Assembly: GCA_965267405.1 (NCBI GenBank)
Contig: OZ253954.1
Coordinates: 3,295,776-3,359,775, forward strand
Origin: JAPPOI01 sp028818055
Lineage (GTDB): Bacteria > Pseudomonadota > Alphaproteobacteria > Rhodobacterales > Rhodobacteraceae
DNA length: 64,000 nucleotides
Direction: 5' to 3'
The position numbers and the translations under genes are program-made. The notes under the pieces were generated by a model, which saw nothing but the letters and a program-made list of their open reading frames with translations, searched no databases and had not been told where the DNA came from. Shown here in pieces: positions 34,925-44,144 of this stretch (its first letter is position 1; every line of letters starts with the position of its first letter).

Positions 34925-36082
34925 TTACGGCGCGGACATCCTCCGCGCCGTTTTCGTGAACCATATCAGTGCTACCAAGGCCGCAACCTGGAATGCGGCA
35001 CCCAGCCAGAAAGCTGTCGATGCCTGTCCCGTCAGATCGGAGATGAAGCCGGCCAAGGGCGGACTTGCAACGAAACTGACATAGTAGACCGTGAAGAAAA
35101 GCCCCATTCCGATGGTACGTGTTTCAGCCGGCAATACAGTTGCAGGCAGGCTCATAATGGCGCCTGCAACGGTGCCGGTGGCCACTCCAATCAGAACAAA
35201 AAACCACCATGCGCCGCCGGTTATTCCGGCTAACGAGGTGAATAAAGCAAGTGCAACCAGACCGCCTGCGATCAACGTCGGGACGTTTCGCACCCTATCC
35301 GCGATGATACCGCCAAACGGACTGACTATTGTCGTCGTCCAAACAACGAGGCTGGTGATCCTTGCGGCACTTTCCAGCGACGTTCCTTGTTCAACCAACA
35401 AAGCAGTACCGAAACCGAAGACTACAGCGAGACCGGCGTTGAACAGGCCCCAAACCGCACCCGAAAGGACGGCTGCAAACGACTCATTACGCGTTGGCCT
35501 TCGGCTTCCAGTTGAAACTGTAGAACGCGCGGGCGCTCGATAAAGAACAAGAACCAGAAGCGCAAAAAGGGCCGACAAAGCCGTGATCATCCAAAACGCG
35601 GCTGAAATGCTCGACGCAGCGATCAGGGGCGGTAAGACGACCAATGCCAACGCAATGCCAAGCGGCCAAGAGTTGATGAAGATCGACATTGCGGTTGCGA
35701 TTTCGTGACCGGCAAACCAATCCGCCGCCATCTTTGTCATGAGAATATTCAAAGTGACGCCGCCGATCCCCGCAAGCGCTTGACCTGCGATGAACATCGA
35801 CCAGGTTTCGGACAAGGCCATCATCCCGCCGCCAAATGCCATCAAAACCAAAGACACGGCAACGACGGGTCGCTCGCCGAAACGAGCGCCAATGGCCGAA
35901 CCGGGAAGCGCGATCACCGCGCCCGGCAGGAAGTAGAGCCCAATGGCAAACCCGATCTCGGCCAGCCCAACCGAGTAGGCTGTTTCAAGGGCTGGCCCCA
36001 TGGCGCCCACAGCCTGAAACTGGAACGCCATAACTGTTCGAGCTGCAGTCAGAAGCGCTAGAATAGACCAGCGATTGGTCAC
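34925..36082 (-). CDS. MFS transporter
   Basis: 385 residues with about twelve transmembrane segments. It opens MTNRWSILALLTAARTVMAF and has the MFS loop GSAIGARFGERPVVAVSL and the second-half loop SPFGGIIADRVRNVPTLIA. It resembles the cyanate or nitrate/nitrite-type permease group in pattern, without certainty. The ATG at 36082 lies nine bases after the stop of the dehydrogenase gene upstream on the same strand, so an operon of two is likely. The terminator of the convergent SYLF gene is embedded in its last codons. Confidence 0.78.
   Translation of the reverse strand: MTNRWSILALLTAARTVMAFQFQAVGAMGPALETAYSVGLAEIGFAIGLYFLPGAVIALPGSAIGARFGERPVVAVSLVLMAFGGGMMALSETWSMFIAGQALAGIGGVTLNILMTKMAADWFAGHEIATAMSIFINSWPLGIALALVVLPPLIAASSISAAFWMITALSALFALLVLVLYRAPARSTVSTGSRRPTRNESFAAVLSGAVWGLFNAGLAVVFGFGTALLVEQGTSLESAARITSLVVWTTTIVSPFGGIIADRVRNVPTLIAGGLVALALFTSLAGITGGAWWFFVLIGVATGTVAGAIMSLPATVLPAETRTIGMGLFFTVYYVSFVASPPLAGFISDLTGQASTAFWLGAAFQVAALVALIWFTKTARRMSAP
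34927..34954 (+). terminator. Terminator of the SYLF gene, inside the MFS stop region
   Basis: Ten-base-pair perfect stem ACGGCGCGGA / TCCGCGCCGT with loop CATCC and TTTT after it, beginning 31 bases past the plus-strand gene. It overlaps the last codons of the convergent MFS gene (stop at 34925). Confidence 0.7.
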
Positions 36083-36091
36083 CGCGTGGAA

Positions 36092-36964
36092 TTACCCAAG
36101 ATGCCGCAACCGTTTGAAAAGGCTGGATGTATCCCAGCGACCGCCGCCCATCTTTTGGACGTCTTTGTAAAACTGATCAACCAATGCGGTGACTGGCAGG
36201 CTCGCGCCCGTTTCATTGGCCGTTTGCAGACAAATGCCAAGGTCTTTGCGCATCCAGTCGACCGCAAACCCGTGTTCAAAATGGTCGTCCAGCATCGTTT
36301 CATACCGATTGGCCATCTGCCAGGAACCGGCGGCGCCTTGGCTGATAACTTCCACAACATCACGGCCATCCAACCCAGCCTTTTCGGCCATGTGCAAAGC
36401 TTCGGACAAACCTTGAACCAGTCCAGCGATGGCAATCTGGTTGCACATCTTGGTCATCTGACCAGCGCCACTGTCACCGATACGACGGCAAATCTTTGCG
36501 TAAGAGTTCATGATAGGCTCGGCGCGATCGTATGCGCCTTGATCGCCGCCGCACATAATTGACAGTTGCGCGTTTTCCGCTCCTGCCTGCCCGCCTGAAA
36601 TCGGAGCATCAACAAATGAAATGTTGAGGGCGTCGGCGGCTGCGTAAAGTTCGCGCGTCACAGATGCGGATACGGTTGTGTGGTCTACAAAGACGCTGCC
36701 CGGCGACATGCCAGCAAAAGCACCATCATCGCCAAGACACACCGAACGCAAGTCATCGTCGTTACCGACGCACGCCATCACAAAATCAGCACCGGCTGCG
36801 GCTTCGCGCGGCGTCGCGGCGTTTCCGCCACCGTGCTGATCAGACCATGCCGCCGACTTGGCACCGGTCCGATTGTAGACCGTTACAGAATGACCAGCCG
36901 CCTGAAGATGCCCGGCCATCGGGTACCCCATGACCCCCAATCCTAGAAATGCACAGTTTGCCAT
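36092..36964 (-). CDS. 3-hydroxyisobutyrate dehydrogenase-like NAD(P) oxidoreductase
   Basis: 290 residues. The Rossmann motif FLGLGVMGYPMAGHL is at the N-terminus, FVDAPISGGQAGAENAQL is the family substrate loop, and GAGQMTKMCNQ carries the catalytic lysine of beta-hydroxyacid dehydrogenases. Possible substrates include tartronate semialdehyde, 3-hydroxyisobutyrate and succinic semialdehyde. It lies nine bases before the MFS gene on the same strand, suggesting import and oxidation of one substrate. It is divergent from the penicillin-acylase gene at 37040. Confidence 0.85.
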   Translation of the reverse strand: MANCAFLGLGVMGYPMAGHLQAAGHSVTVYNRTGAKSAAWSDQHGGGNAATPREAAAGADFVMACVGNDDDLRSVCLGDDGAFAGMSPGSVFVDHTTVSASVTRELYAAADALNISFVDAPISGGQAGAENAQLSIMCGGDQGAYDRAEPIMNSYAKICRRIGDSGAGQMTKMCNQIAIAGLVQGLSEALHMAEKAGLDGRDVVEVISQGAAGSWQMANRYETMLDDHFEHGFAVDWMRKDLGICLQTANETGASLPVTALVDQFYKDVQKMGGGRWDTSSLFKRLRHLG

Positions 36965-37039
36965 CGGATCCTCCCTTGCGTTTGGCCTGCCACCGCGTTT
37001 TACCTAAAGGACCGGGAACCACAGTCAACACGATCACGC

Positions 37040-39505
37040 ATGCTCCGCCTATTTCGCTGGCTTGTCAGATTAACTTCAGCCTTGCTTTTGCTTGGCGTCG
37101 CGGCAGGTGTTTTGTTGTATTGGTTTTTCTCCCGTTCGATCCCCGACTACAACGAGGATTTTCAGGTTGCTGGTATTTCCGCGCCCGTCGAGATCGTAAG
37201 GGATAACGCGAGCGTGCCACATATCTTCGGTCAAACGGACACCGACGTTTACTTCGGCCTTGGGATGGCCCACGCTCAGGATCGGCTATGGCAGATGCTG
37301 CTTTTGCGACGCACAGCTCAAGGTCGCTTGAGTGAGCTGTTTGGCACCCCAACGGCTAAAATCGATGAACTGCTGCGACGCTTGGACCTTTATCCGCTCG
37401 CCGTTCAATCGGTGGCCGCTCAGGACGAATACACCCAACGTGCTTTGCGCGCGTATGCCGCTGGGGTGAACACGTGGCTGATGCAGGTGAACGAAGGTTC
37501 GCGGGGCCGCGGGGCGCCCGAGTTCTGGTTGTTTGAGCCCGCAATCGCGCCCTGGCAACCAGCCGACAGTCTTTCCATTGGTAAGCTCATGGCGCTGAAC
37601 CTTGCCGGGCATCTGGAAGCCGAGGTTCTTCGAGCACGGGTCAGTTTGGCTTTGCCCCAAGAACGCGTCTTAGACATCCTTCCCGATACCGAGGGCGCCG
37701 CAATTGCTGCCCTTCCCGAGTACGCCGCGTTGTTTGACGGCATCATCCCGAATTACGCCGCCCGACCACCCGAGCCTTACAATCGGTTATCTCCCGTAGC
37801 TCCTCGACCCTTGTCAGGCGCTTCCAACGCCTGGGCCGCAGCACCTGCCCGGTCGGCGGCCGGGGGCACGCTGTTGGCAAATGACCCTCATCTTGGTCTT
37901 ACCGCTCCGTCCATTTGGTATTTGGCTCGCCTAGAGTTGGAGTCAGGCGGAGTAATTGGCGGGACAATTCCTGGTGCGCCAACAATTCTGGTTGGTCGAT
38001 CCAATCAACTTGGATGGGGACTGACGTATGCTTATGCAGATGATCAGGACGTGTTCATCGAAAAACTGAACCCCGACAATCCAGAGGAAGTTCTGACGAC
38101 GGACGGCTGGAAACCTTTGATCAACCGCACGTCGATCATCAACGTCAAAGACGCCGACCCCATCAATCTGAAGCTGAGGTGGTCGGACAACGGGCCCGTT
38201 TTGCCCGGCACACATTACGATTTGGCGTCAATTACCCCGTCAGGGCATGTCACAAGCTTGTCGTGGACGGCGCTCAGCCCAAATGACACTACGGTTCAGT
38301 CCGTGCTCGGTATCATGCGGTCATCGTCCATTTCCGAAGCTCTAAAAGCCGGCGAAGCATACTATGCACCCGGTATGAACCTGACACTTGCCGACGAGAC
38401 CGGCATCGCCATGAAGGTTCTGGGAAAAATTCCGCGCCGGTCAGCTGCCCATCAGACCAAAGGCCGTCTTCCAGCTCCGGGCTGGATCGCCAGCAACCGT
38501 TGGCAAGGTGTCATGAATTACTCTGCCAACCCCGAGTACATCAGCCCCGAAGGCGGCATTGTCGGAAACACCAACAACAAAACGACAGATCGACCGTTCC
38601 CGTTTCACGTGAGCTTTGAATGGGGTGATACCCAACGTATCCAAAGATGGGAACGTCTGATGCAATCGCGCGAAGTTCACACCCGCGAAAGCTTCATTGA
38701 AGCACAACTTGACACGGTATCAACAACGGCACGCACATTGCTTCCCTTGGTTGGTCGCGATTTATGGTTCACCAGCGAGGCTGCGCCAGAGGGGACCGCC
38801 GAACGCCAACGCAAGCGTGCGTTGGATCTATTGGCGGCCTGGAACGGAGAAATGAACGAGCACCTGCCCGAGCCGCTGATCTACGCCGTTTGGCTGCGCG
38901 AGCTTCAGCAACGGATCATTCAGGACGAGTTGGGCCCGCTATCTCAGGAATTCCTACATCCAGAGGCAGTTTTCCTTGAGCGTGTTTATCGCGATGTCGA
39001 TGGTGCCGGGGTTTGGTGCGACGTTGTTCAGTCCGCTCCCGTCGAGACCTGTACCGAGATCGCACGCCTTGCGCTTGACGATGCACTTCTTTGGATCGAC
39101 GAACGTTATGGCACCGCTCTGGAATCGCTGCGCTGGGGCGATGCGCACCAAGCCACCCATGATCACACCGTTCTGGGCGAAGTCCCTTGGTTCTCGTGGA
39201 TTGTGAACATTCGCCAATCCACCAGCGGCGGCGACAACACGCTTTTGCGCGCCAAAACCATCGGAACCGATCCCGATCCTTTCTTGAACGTGCATGGTGC
39301 GGGTTACCGGGGTGTGTATGACTTCGCTGACCCGGACAGCTCGGTTTTCGTGATTTCAACTGGTCAGAGTGGGCACCCACTGAGCCGGCACTACGACGAT
39401 CTGGGCGAGCTATGGCGTCGCGGCGAATACATTCCTATGACTCTTGATCCCGATTTGGCGCGGGCGGGTGCGGTCGGGGTTATGACGCTGACGCCTGTGA
39501 ACTGA
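37040..39505 (+). CDS. Penicillin acylase family Ntn-hydrolase
   Basis: 821 residues. An N-terminal membrane anchor or signal (LVRLTSALLLLGVAAGVLLY) precedes GLGMAHAQDRLWQM of the alpha region. The autocatalytic junction is SGASNAWAAAP, where Ser262 should become the N-terminal nucleophile of the beta chain. LLANDPHLGLTAPSIWYLARL and NTNNKTTDRPFPFHV are conserved too. Relatives hydrolyse penicillins, aculeacin or acyl-homoserine lactones; substrate unknown. It converges with hflX. The protein is predicted to act in the periplasm. Confidence 0.88.
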   Translation: MLRLFRWLVRLTSALLLLGVAAGVLLYWFFSRSIPDYNEDFQVAGISAPVEIVRDNASVPHIFGQTDTDVYFGLGMAHAQDRLWQMLLLRRTAQGRLSELFGTPTAKIDELLRRLDLYPLAVQSVAAQDEYTQRALRAYAAGVNTWLMQVNEGSRGRGAPEFWLFEPAIAPWQPADSLSIGKLMALNLAGHLEAEVLRARVSLALPQERVLDILPDTEGAAIAALPEYAALFDGIIPNYAARPPEPYNRLSPVAPRPLSGASNAWAAAPARSAAGGTLLANDPHLGLTAPSIWYLARLELESGGVIGGTIPGAPTILVGRSNQLGWGLTYAYADDQDVFIEKLNPDNPEEVLTTDGWKPLINRTSIINVKDADPINLKLRWSDNGPVLPGTHYDLASITPSGHVTSLSWTALSPNDTTVQSVLGIMRSSSISEALKAGEAYYAPGMNLTLADETGIAMKVLGKIPRRSAAHQTKGRLPAPGWIASNRWQGVMNYSANPEYISPEGGIVGNTNNKTTDRPFPFHVSFEWGDTQRIQRWERLMQSREVHTRESFIEAQLDTVSTTARTLLPLVGRDLWFTSEAAPEGTAERQRKRALDLLAAWNGEMNEHLPEPLIYAVWLRELQQRIIQDELGPLSQEFLHPEAVFLERVYRDVDGAGVWCDVVQSAPVETCTEIARLALDDALLWIDERYGTALESLRWGDAHQATHDHTVLGEVPWFSWIVNIRQSTSGGDNTLLRAKTIGTDPDPFLNVHGAGYRGVYDFADPDSSVFVISTGQSGHPLSRHYDDLGELWRRGEYIPMTLDPDLARAGAVGVMTLTPVN

Positions 39506-39508
39506 GCC

Positions 39509-40783
39509 TCACAGCTTGTGAAAGCGCTCGGCTTGGATTTTGGACCATCTTACCGTGAGCTGCGTTCCGTCGTCGATTTCGGTCTCGTTCTGCACAACAC
39601 CCTGTTCGTACAGCCAAGCGCGGCGCCGTCCGTCGGCATGTGACAAAACCAGCTCCTCTGTTTGCCGGCCGCGGTCCAGCGACACATTCAAGGCCGCCAT
39701 GAGGCTTTCCAACCCGCTTTCAGAAAGCGCTGAGGCGACAACTGTGTTCTCTTGACGCCCGGCTGTGGTTTCGAGTGCCTGCTTTTCTTTTGTGGGCAAC
39801 AGATCGGCCTTGTTCCAAACCTCGATCGTTTCGCGATTTTCGTCGACACCCAGACTTTCGAGAATGCCGATGACATCAGTGTACTGCGCATCAGTTTCCG
39901 GATGGGTGATGTCACGCACATGAACGATGACGTCTGCTGACAAAACTTCTTCAAGCGTCGCTCGAAACGCAGCGACCAATTCGGTAGGCAAGTTTGAGAT
40001 AAATCCCACGGTGTCGCTTAAGATCACGTCTTGCCCGCTTGGCAGCGTCACGGCCCGCATGGTCGGATCAAGTGTTGCAAACAGCATGTCCTTGGCCAGA
40101 ACGTCCGCTCCGGTCAGCCGGTTGAAGATCGTTGACTTGCCGGCGTTTGTGTAACCGACGAGCGCAACAATCGGATATGGCACCTTCGCGCGCGCCGCCC
40201 GATGCAACGTTCTCGTCTTGACGACTTTTTCAAGCTGTCGCTTGAGACGGGTCAACTGCTCGTCGATGGCACGGCGGTCAGCTTCGATTTGGGTTTCTCC
40301 GGGTCCACCCACAAAGCCAAGGCCACCCCTTTGACGTTCAAGGTGGGTCCATGCCCGTACCAGTCGGGTCCGCTGGTAGCTAAGCGCCGCCATCTCGACT
40401 TGCAGGACGCCCTCCCGTGTCGCTGCACGATCCGAGAAGATCTCAAGGATCAATCCGGTTCTATCCAGCAGTTTGGTGTTCCAGGCTTTCTCAAGGTTTC
40501 GTTGCTGGACCGGCGTCACCGGGCCGTCGATCAAAACCAGATCAATTTCATTGCCTTTGATGCGCTCCGCCAGATCGGCTACTTTACCTTTGCCGAACAA
40601 CATACCCGGACTGGGTCGCGCAAGCCGGACAACTTCGGCGCCAATCAGTTCAATTTCCGGAAGTGCCGCGGCAAGGGACACAGCTTCTTCAAGGGCGTAA
40701 GACGCGTCGCGTCCGCCGTCATCGCCCGCGATGTCGGGATGCAGAACCAGCGCGCGGGTTACGCGCGCGCCCGTTTCGTTCAC
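39509..40783 (-). CDS. hflX: GTPase HflX
   Basis: 424 residues. The glycine-rich HflX N-terminal domain (GMLFGKGKVADLAERIKG) is followed by the G domain with VALVGYTNAGKSTIFNRLTG (P-loop), DTVGFISNLP (G3) and the WNKADL G4 motif. It splits ribosomes, including heat-damaged or antibiotic-stalled ones. It starts two bases after the hfq stop, in the hfq-hflX order found in most proteobacteria. Confidence 0.96.
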   Translation of the reverse strand: MNETGARVTRALVLHPDIAGDDGGRDASYALEEAVSLAAALPEIELIGAEVVRLARPSPGMLFGKGKVADLAERIKGNEIDLVLIDGPVTPVQQRNLEKAWNTKLLDRTGLILEIFSDRAATREGVLQVEMAALSYQRTRLVRAWTHLERQRGGLGFVGGPGETQIEADRRAIDEQLTRLKRQLEKVVKTRTLHRAARAKVPYPIVALVGYTNAGKSTIFNRLTGADVLAKDMLFATLDPTMRAVTLPSGQDVILSDTVGFISNLPTELVAAFRATLEEVLSADVIVHVRDITHPETDAQYTDVIGILESLGVDENRETIEVWNKADLLPTKEKQALETTAGRQENTVVASALSESGLESLMAALNVSLDRGRQTEELVLSHADGRRRAWLYEQGVVQNETEIDDGTQLTVRWSKIQAERFHKL

Positions 40784-40785
40784 GA

Positions 40786-41019
40786 TTACTCTTCGCCGTC
40801 GTACAGGTTGATGGGTTGGGCTGGCATGATTGTCGAGATCGCATGCTTATACACTAGCTGCGACTGGCCATCCCGGCGCAACAAGACACAAAAATTGTCA
40901 AACCAAGTGATAACGCCCTGAAGTTTCACGCCATTGATCAGAAAGATCGTCACCGGAACTTTTGTTTTTCTGACGTGATTTAGAAAAGCATCCTGCAAAT
41001 TCTGTCGATCGGAAGCCAT
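40786..41019 (-). CDS. hfq: RNA chaperone Hfq
   Basis: 77 residues from the ATG at 41019. The Sm1 motif VTIFLINGVKLQGVITWFDNF and the Sm2 region QLVYKHAISTIMPA are both clear, as is the N-terminal RQNLQDAFLNHVRKTK. It binds small RNAs and mRNAs as a hexamer. The frame runs upstream to 41082, but the ATG gives the classic start. It lies between trkH and hflX at the end of the nitrogen-regulation and potassium cluster. Confidence 0.98.
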   Translation of the reverse strand: MASDRQNLQDAFLNHVRKTKVPVTIFLINGVKLQGVITWFDNFCVLLRRDGQSQLVYKHAISTIMPAQPINLYDGEE

Positions 41020-41167
41020 GAGTTTTATTGCCTTTTTTCTTGCTGTCACACGGCTTACGGAGCCGCTTCGTAACGCGCACACTATGCAGGCGGTTCATCA
41101 ACATGAAAAGCCCCAAAAAAGGGCCGCATCGGACCCATATCAATCGCGCGCTTTCGCCCGAATTCAA

Positions 41168-42685
41168 TTACCGCCAGAACTCGGGATTGAGCAGCGCGAT
41201 GATCACCAAGGTCTCCAATCTGCCAAGCACCATGGCAGCGCTTGAGACTGCCTTGATCGTGGGATCCCACTGGGACACAGGGATGGGATTTTCCATCGCG
41301 ACATTGACCAATGGGCCAGTGGTCGAAAGCGTGGCAGTCGCCACCACCAGTGCCTCATCAAAGCTGAGCCCAGCCAGCGCCAGAAGCACGGTAATGGCCG
41401 CGATCGAGGTGGCAAAAAGCATGAAGAATATCCAGGCGACATAGGCACCTTGGCGTCGAAACCGACGCGCCCTTTGGCCGGCTCCACCGATTGAAGATGG
41501 CTGAACCAACCGCTCCATTTCGCGAAGCCCGTGTTTGTATAGCGCGTAAACCCGAAGCAGTTTGACACCGCCAGCCGTGGTTGCCACGCCGCCGCCAAAG
41601 ATCGCGAGGCCCATCAGCAAAATCCCAGGATTATCCAACCCGGACCACGTTTGGGTCGCGGTCCATGCACTGCTGACAAACCCTGTCGTGGTTAGGAACG
41701 AAGCCACGGTGAAGAACCCGCCCCACAAGCTCGCAATGCCCTCGGACAAGGTGAAAATCGCACCGTCCTCGAAGGTTACCAACCCATGGCGTACATAAAG
41801 TAGCACCGGCAAGACCGCGATCAGAACGACGCCGACACGGACTTCGGGATCCTGCACGATGCTGTGCCAACCGTCGCGCCGTTCGGTCACCGAAAATGTG
41901 ACCCGCGATAGAGCAAAAATGAAGAACAGCCAGACGATGGCTTCGCCACGGTAACCAGAAACGGCTTCGGTTGTTCCGCCATCCAGCGGGCTGATGCCGG
42001 ACGTCGCGATCGTCGACATGGCGTGGCTGACGGCGACAAGTGAGGTTTCGCCGGCGATCAGAAGAGCTACCCAAAGCGCCCCGGTGATCAATGCGTAGAC
42101 GGGAGCAAATCGCGTTGCATAGCGCAGGATACGCGCTGAAGCGTCGACCTGGCTTCCGTCTGTGGCGGTTGCAGCAGCCGATCCCTGCCCAGCACTTGAA
42201 CTTGAATCAACTTCAAAACCACCGAGGCTTAGCGGCGCCAGAACTGCAATGGCAGCGACCCAGATGAAAAAGCCGCCAAGCCATCCAACTAACGCCCGCC
42301 AAAGATGAAGACTGTCAGGAAGACGCTCAGCTTCAAAAAGAGTCAGTCCTGTCGTGGTGATACACGACACCATTTCAACGTATGCATTCAGAAAATGTGT
42401 GTCACGAACCACCTCGGCGAAGGGCAACGCAAGATAAAGCGGCAGCACGCTGAAGCACGCCATCATCGAAATCAAATGGCTTCGCGCCTGACGACGGACG
42501 TTGAAACTCGCGGTCGTAATGCCCAGAAGGCCGAACAATGCGAACCCCACGACCGCCGAATAGAAAAAGGCCCGCGCAACTTCCAAATCCCGCACGACGT
42601 AGGCGTGCATGGCCGGCACCAGCATCGCTGCTGCCGCAAGACCAATGAGCAGGACAAACAGGGGCAGGCGCAGGAGCCAAGACAT
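41168..42685 (-). CDS. trkH: Trk potassium uptake protein TrkH
   Basis: 505-residue polytopic membrane protein. The four P-loop-like segments include SCITTTGLTLFEAERLPDS, MSTIATSGISPLDGG, FLTTTGFVSSAWT and ATLSTTGPLVN, matching the four selectivity loops of TrkH/KtrB. It imports potassium with TrkA. The ATG overlaps the trkA stop by one base. Confidence 0.95.
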   Translation of the reverse strand: MSWLLRLPLFVLLIGLAAAAMLVPAMHAYVVRDLEVARAFFYSAVVGFALFGLLGITTASFNVRRQARSHLISMMACFSVLPLYLALPFAEVVRDTHFLNAYVEMVSCITTTGLTLFEAERLPDSLHLWRALVGWLGGFFIWVAAIAVLAPLSLGGFEVDSSSSAGQGSAAATATDGSQVDASARILRYATRFAPVYALITGALWVALLIAGETSLVAVSHAMSTIATSGISPLDGGTTEAVSGYRGEAIVWLFFIFALSRVTFSVTERRDGWHSIVQDPEVRVGVVLIAVLPVLLYVRHGLVTFEDGAIFTLSEGIASLWGGFFTVASFLTTTGFVSSAWTATQTWSGLDNPGILLMGLAIFGGGVATTAGGVKLLRVYALYKHGLREMERLVQPSSIGGAGQRARRFRRQGAYVAWIFFMLFATSIAAITVLLALAGLSFDEALVVATATLSTTGPLVNVAMENPIPVSQWDPTIKAVSSAAMVLGRLETLVIIALLNPEFWR

Positions 42686-44061
42686 CAGAAAAAGTCGATT
42701 GTGACCTGGAACAGCCGCTCGACTTCCGGGACGTCCGCGGCAAGCGTAAAGACGACGATAACGTCGCCTTCATCAATTCTTGTATCGCCTTGCGGTTTTA
42801 CGACCTTGCCTTCCTTCAAGACGGCCCCGACCAAAACGCCTTCCGGGAAATCGATGTTCCTGATCTTCTGTCCGGCCAATGGCGAGGTCGACAAGATTTG
42901 CGCTTCGATCACTTCGGCTTCGGCATCGCCGATCGAATACACACCCCGCACACGACCGTGGCGAATGTGCCGGAGGATCGAGCTGACTGTGGTGCCACGC
43001 GGATTGATGTAGGCGTCGACATCAAGCGGGTCGAGCAATGGGATCAGCGTGGGATCATTGACCAAGGCTATGGTCATCGGACATCCCGCCTGTTTCGCGC
43101 GCACACTGGCCAATAGATTGGTTTTATCATCGTCGGTCACTGCCAAGACGGCGTCTGCCCGATCCACGCCAGCTTCAGCCAGCAATTCCATGTTCAGGCC
43201 ATCGCCGTTCAGTACGATCGTGCGTTCCAAAGCATCCGCTGCGTGTTCCGCGCATGTGCGGTTTTTCTCAATCACTTTCGCACGCAGCCTTTCTGTGCGC
43301 TGTTCCAGAGCCTTGGCAACTGCCAAGCCGACATTACCGCCGCCAACAATGACGACACGCTCTTGCCGTTTGGTCGTTTTCCCAAAGATTTCAAAGGTAC
43401 GGTTCACGTCCTCCACGTCTGTCACGACGTACACCTGATCACCGGGGAACAATTGATCATTCGGCTCAGGCGCAAAAAGTTTGCCGCCCCGGCGCACACC
43501 GACGACGATTGCCCGAAGGGTGGAAAACAAATCCGTCAGCTGTCGAAGCGGTGTGTTTATGACCGGGCAGTCTTCATCAAGCTGGATGCCAAGCAGCTGC
43601 GCTTTGCCTTCGAGAAACATTTCGGTCTCGAAGGCCGATGGCGACGACAATCTTCTGAGCGCCGCTTCGGCGACTTCGCGTTCAGGGCTGATCACCACGT
43701 CGATCGGCATGTGATCGCGTCGATAAAGGTCTGAATAGATCGCTGTCAGATAACTTTGCGCCCTGAGCCGTGCAACCTTACGGGGGATGGCAAAAATCGA
43801 ATGCGCCACCTGACAGGTGACCATGTTCACTTCGTCGGAGAAGGTGGCGGCGATAATCATATCGGCGTCCCGCGCACCCGCCCGCTCAAGGATGTCCGGA
43901 TAGCTCGCGTGTCCCGCGATACCTTGCACATCCAACGTATCAGTGATCCGGCGGACGAGGTCGGCGTTATTGTCGACGACCGTGACATCGTTGCGTTCAC
44001 TCGACAGGTGTTTGGCAATTTGCCAGCCAACCTGCCCTGCTCCGCAGATAATGACTCTCAT
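42685..44061 (-). CDS. trkA: Trk potassium regulatory NAD(H)-binding protein TrkA
   Basis: 458 residues made of two RCK units. The first begins MRVIICGAGQVGWQIAKHLS and the second RVVIVGGGNVGLAVAKALEQ, each a Rossmann NAD site, each followed by a TrkA-C domain. It gates TrkH at the cytoplasmic side. It lies between ntrX (83-base gap) and trkH (one-base overlap). Confidence 0.96.
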   Translation of the reverse strand: MRVIICGAGQVGWQIAKHLSSERNDVTVVDNNADLVRRITDTLDVQGIAGHASYPDILERAGARDADMIIAATFSDEVNMVTCQVAHSIFAIPRKVARLRAQSYLTAIYSDLYRRDHMPIDVVISPEREVAEAALRRLSSPSAFETEMFLEGKAQLLGIQLDEDCPVINTPLRQLTDLFSTLRAIVVGVRRGGKLFAPEPNDQLFPGDQVYVVTDVEDVNRTFEIFGKTTKRQERVVIVGGGNVGLAVAKALEQRTERLRAKVIEKNRTCAEHAADALERTIVLNGDGLNMELLAEAGVDRADAVLAVTDDDKTNLLASVRAKQAGCPMTIALVNDPTLIPLLDPLDVDAYINPRGTTVSSILRHIRHGRVRGVYSIGDAEAEVIEAQILSTSPLAGQKIRNIDFPEGVLVGAVLKEGKVVKPQGDTRIDEGDVIVVFTLAADVPEVERLFQVTIDFF

Positions 44062-44144
44062 GCGCGCCTCAGCTTCGCCCTAGTCAATCAGGTGTTACAC
44101 GCCCCGCAAGGCCTTGCAAGAGACCTTGAACGGCGGAAACACCC

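Noticed and set aside
41108..41126. GCCC/GGGC hairpin with A/T tracts between trkH and hfq
   Set aside because: Only a four-base stem; too weak for a terminator.
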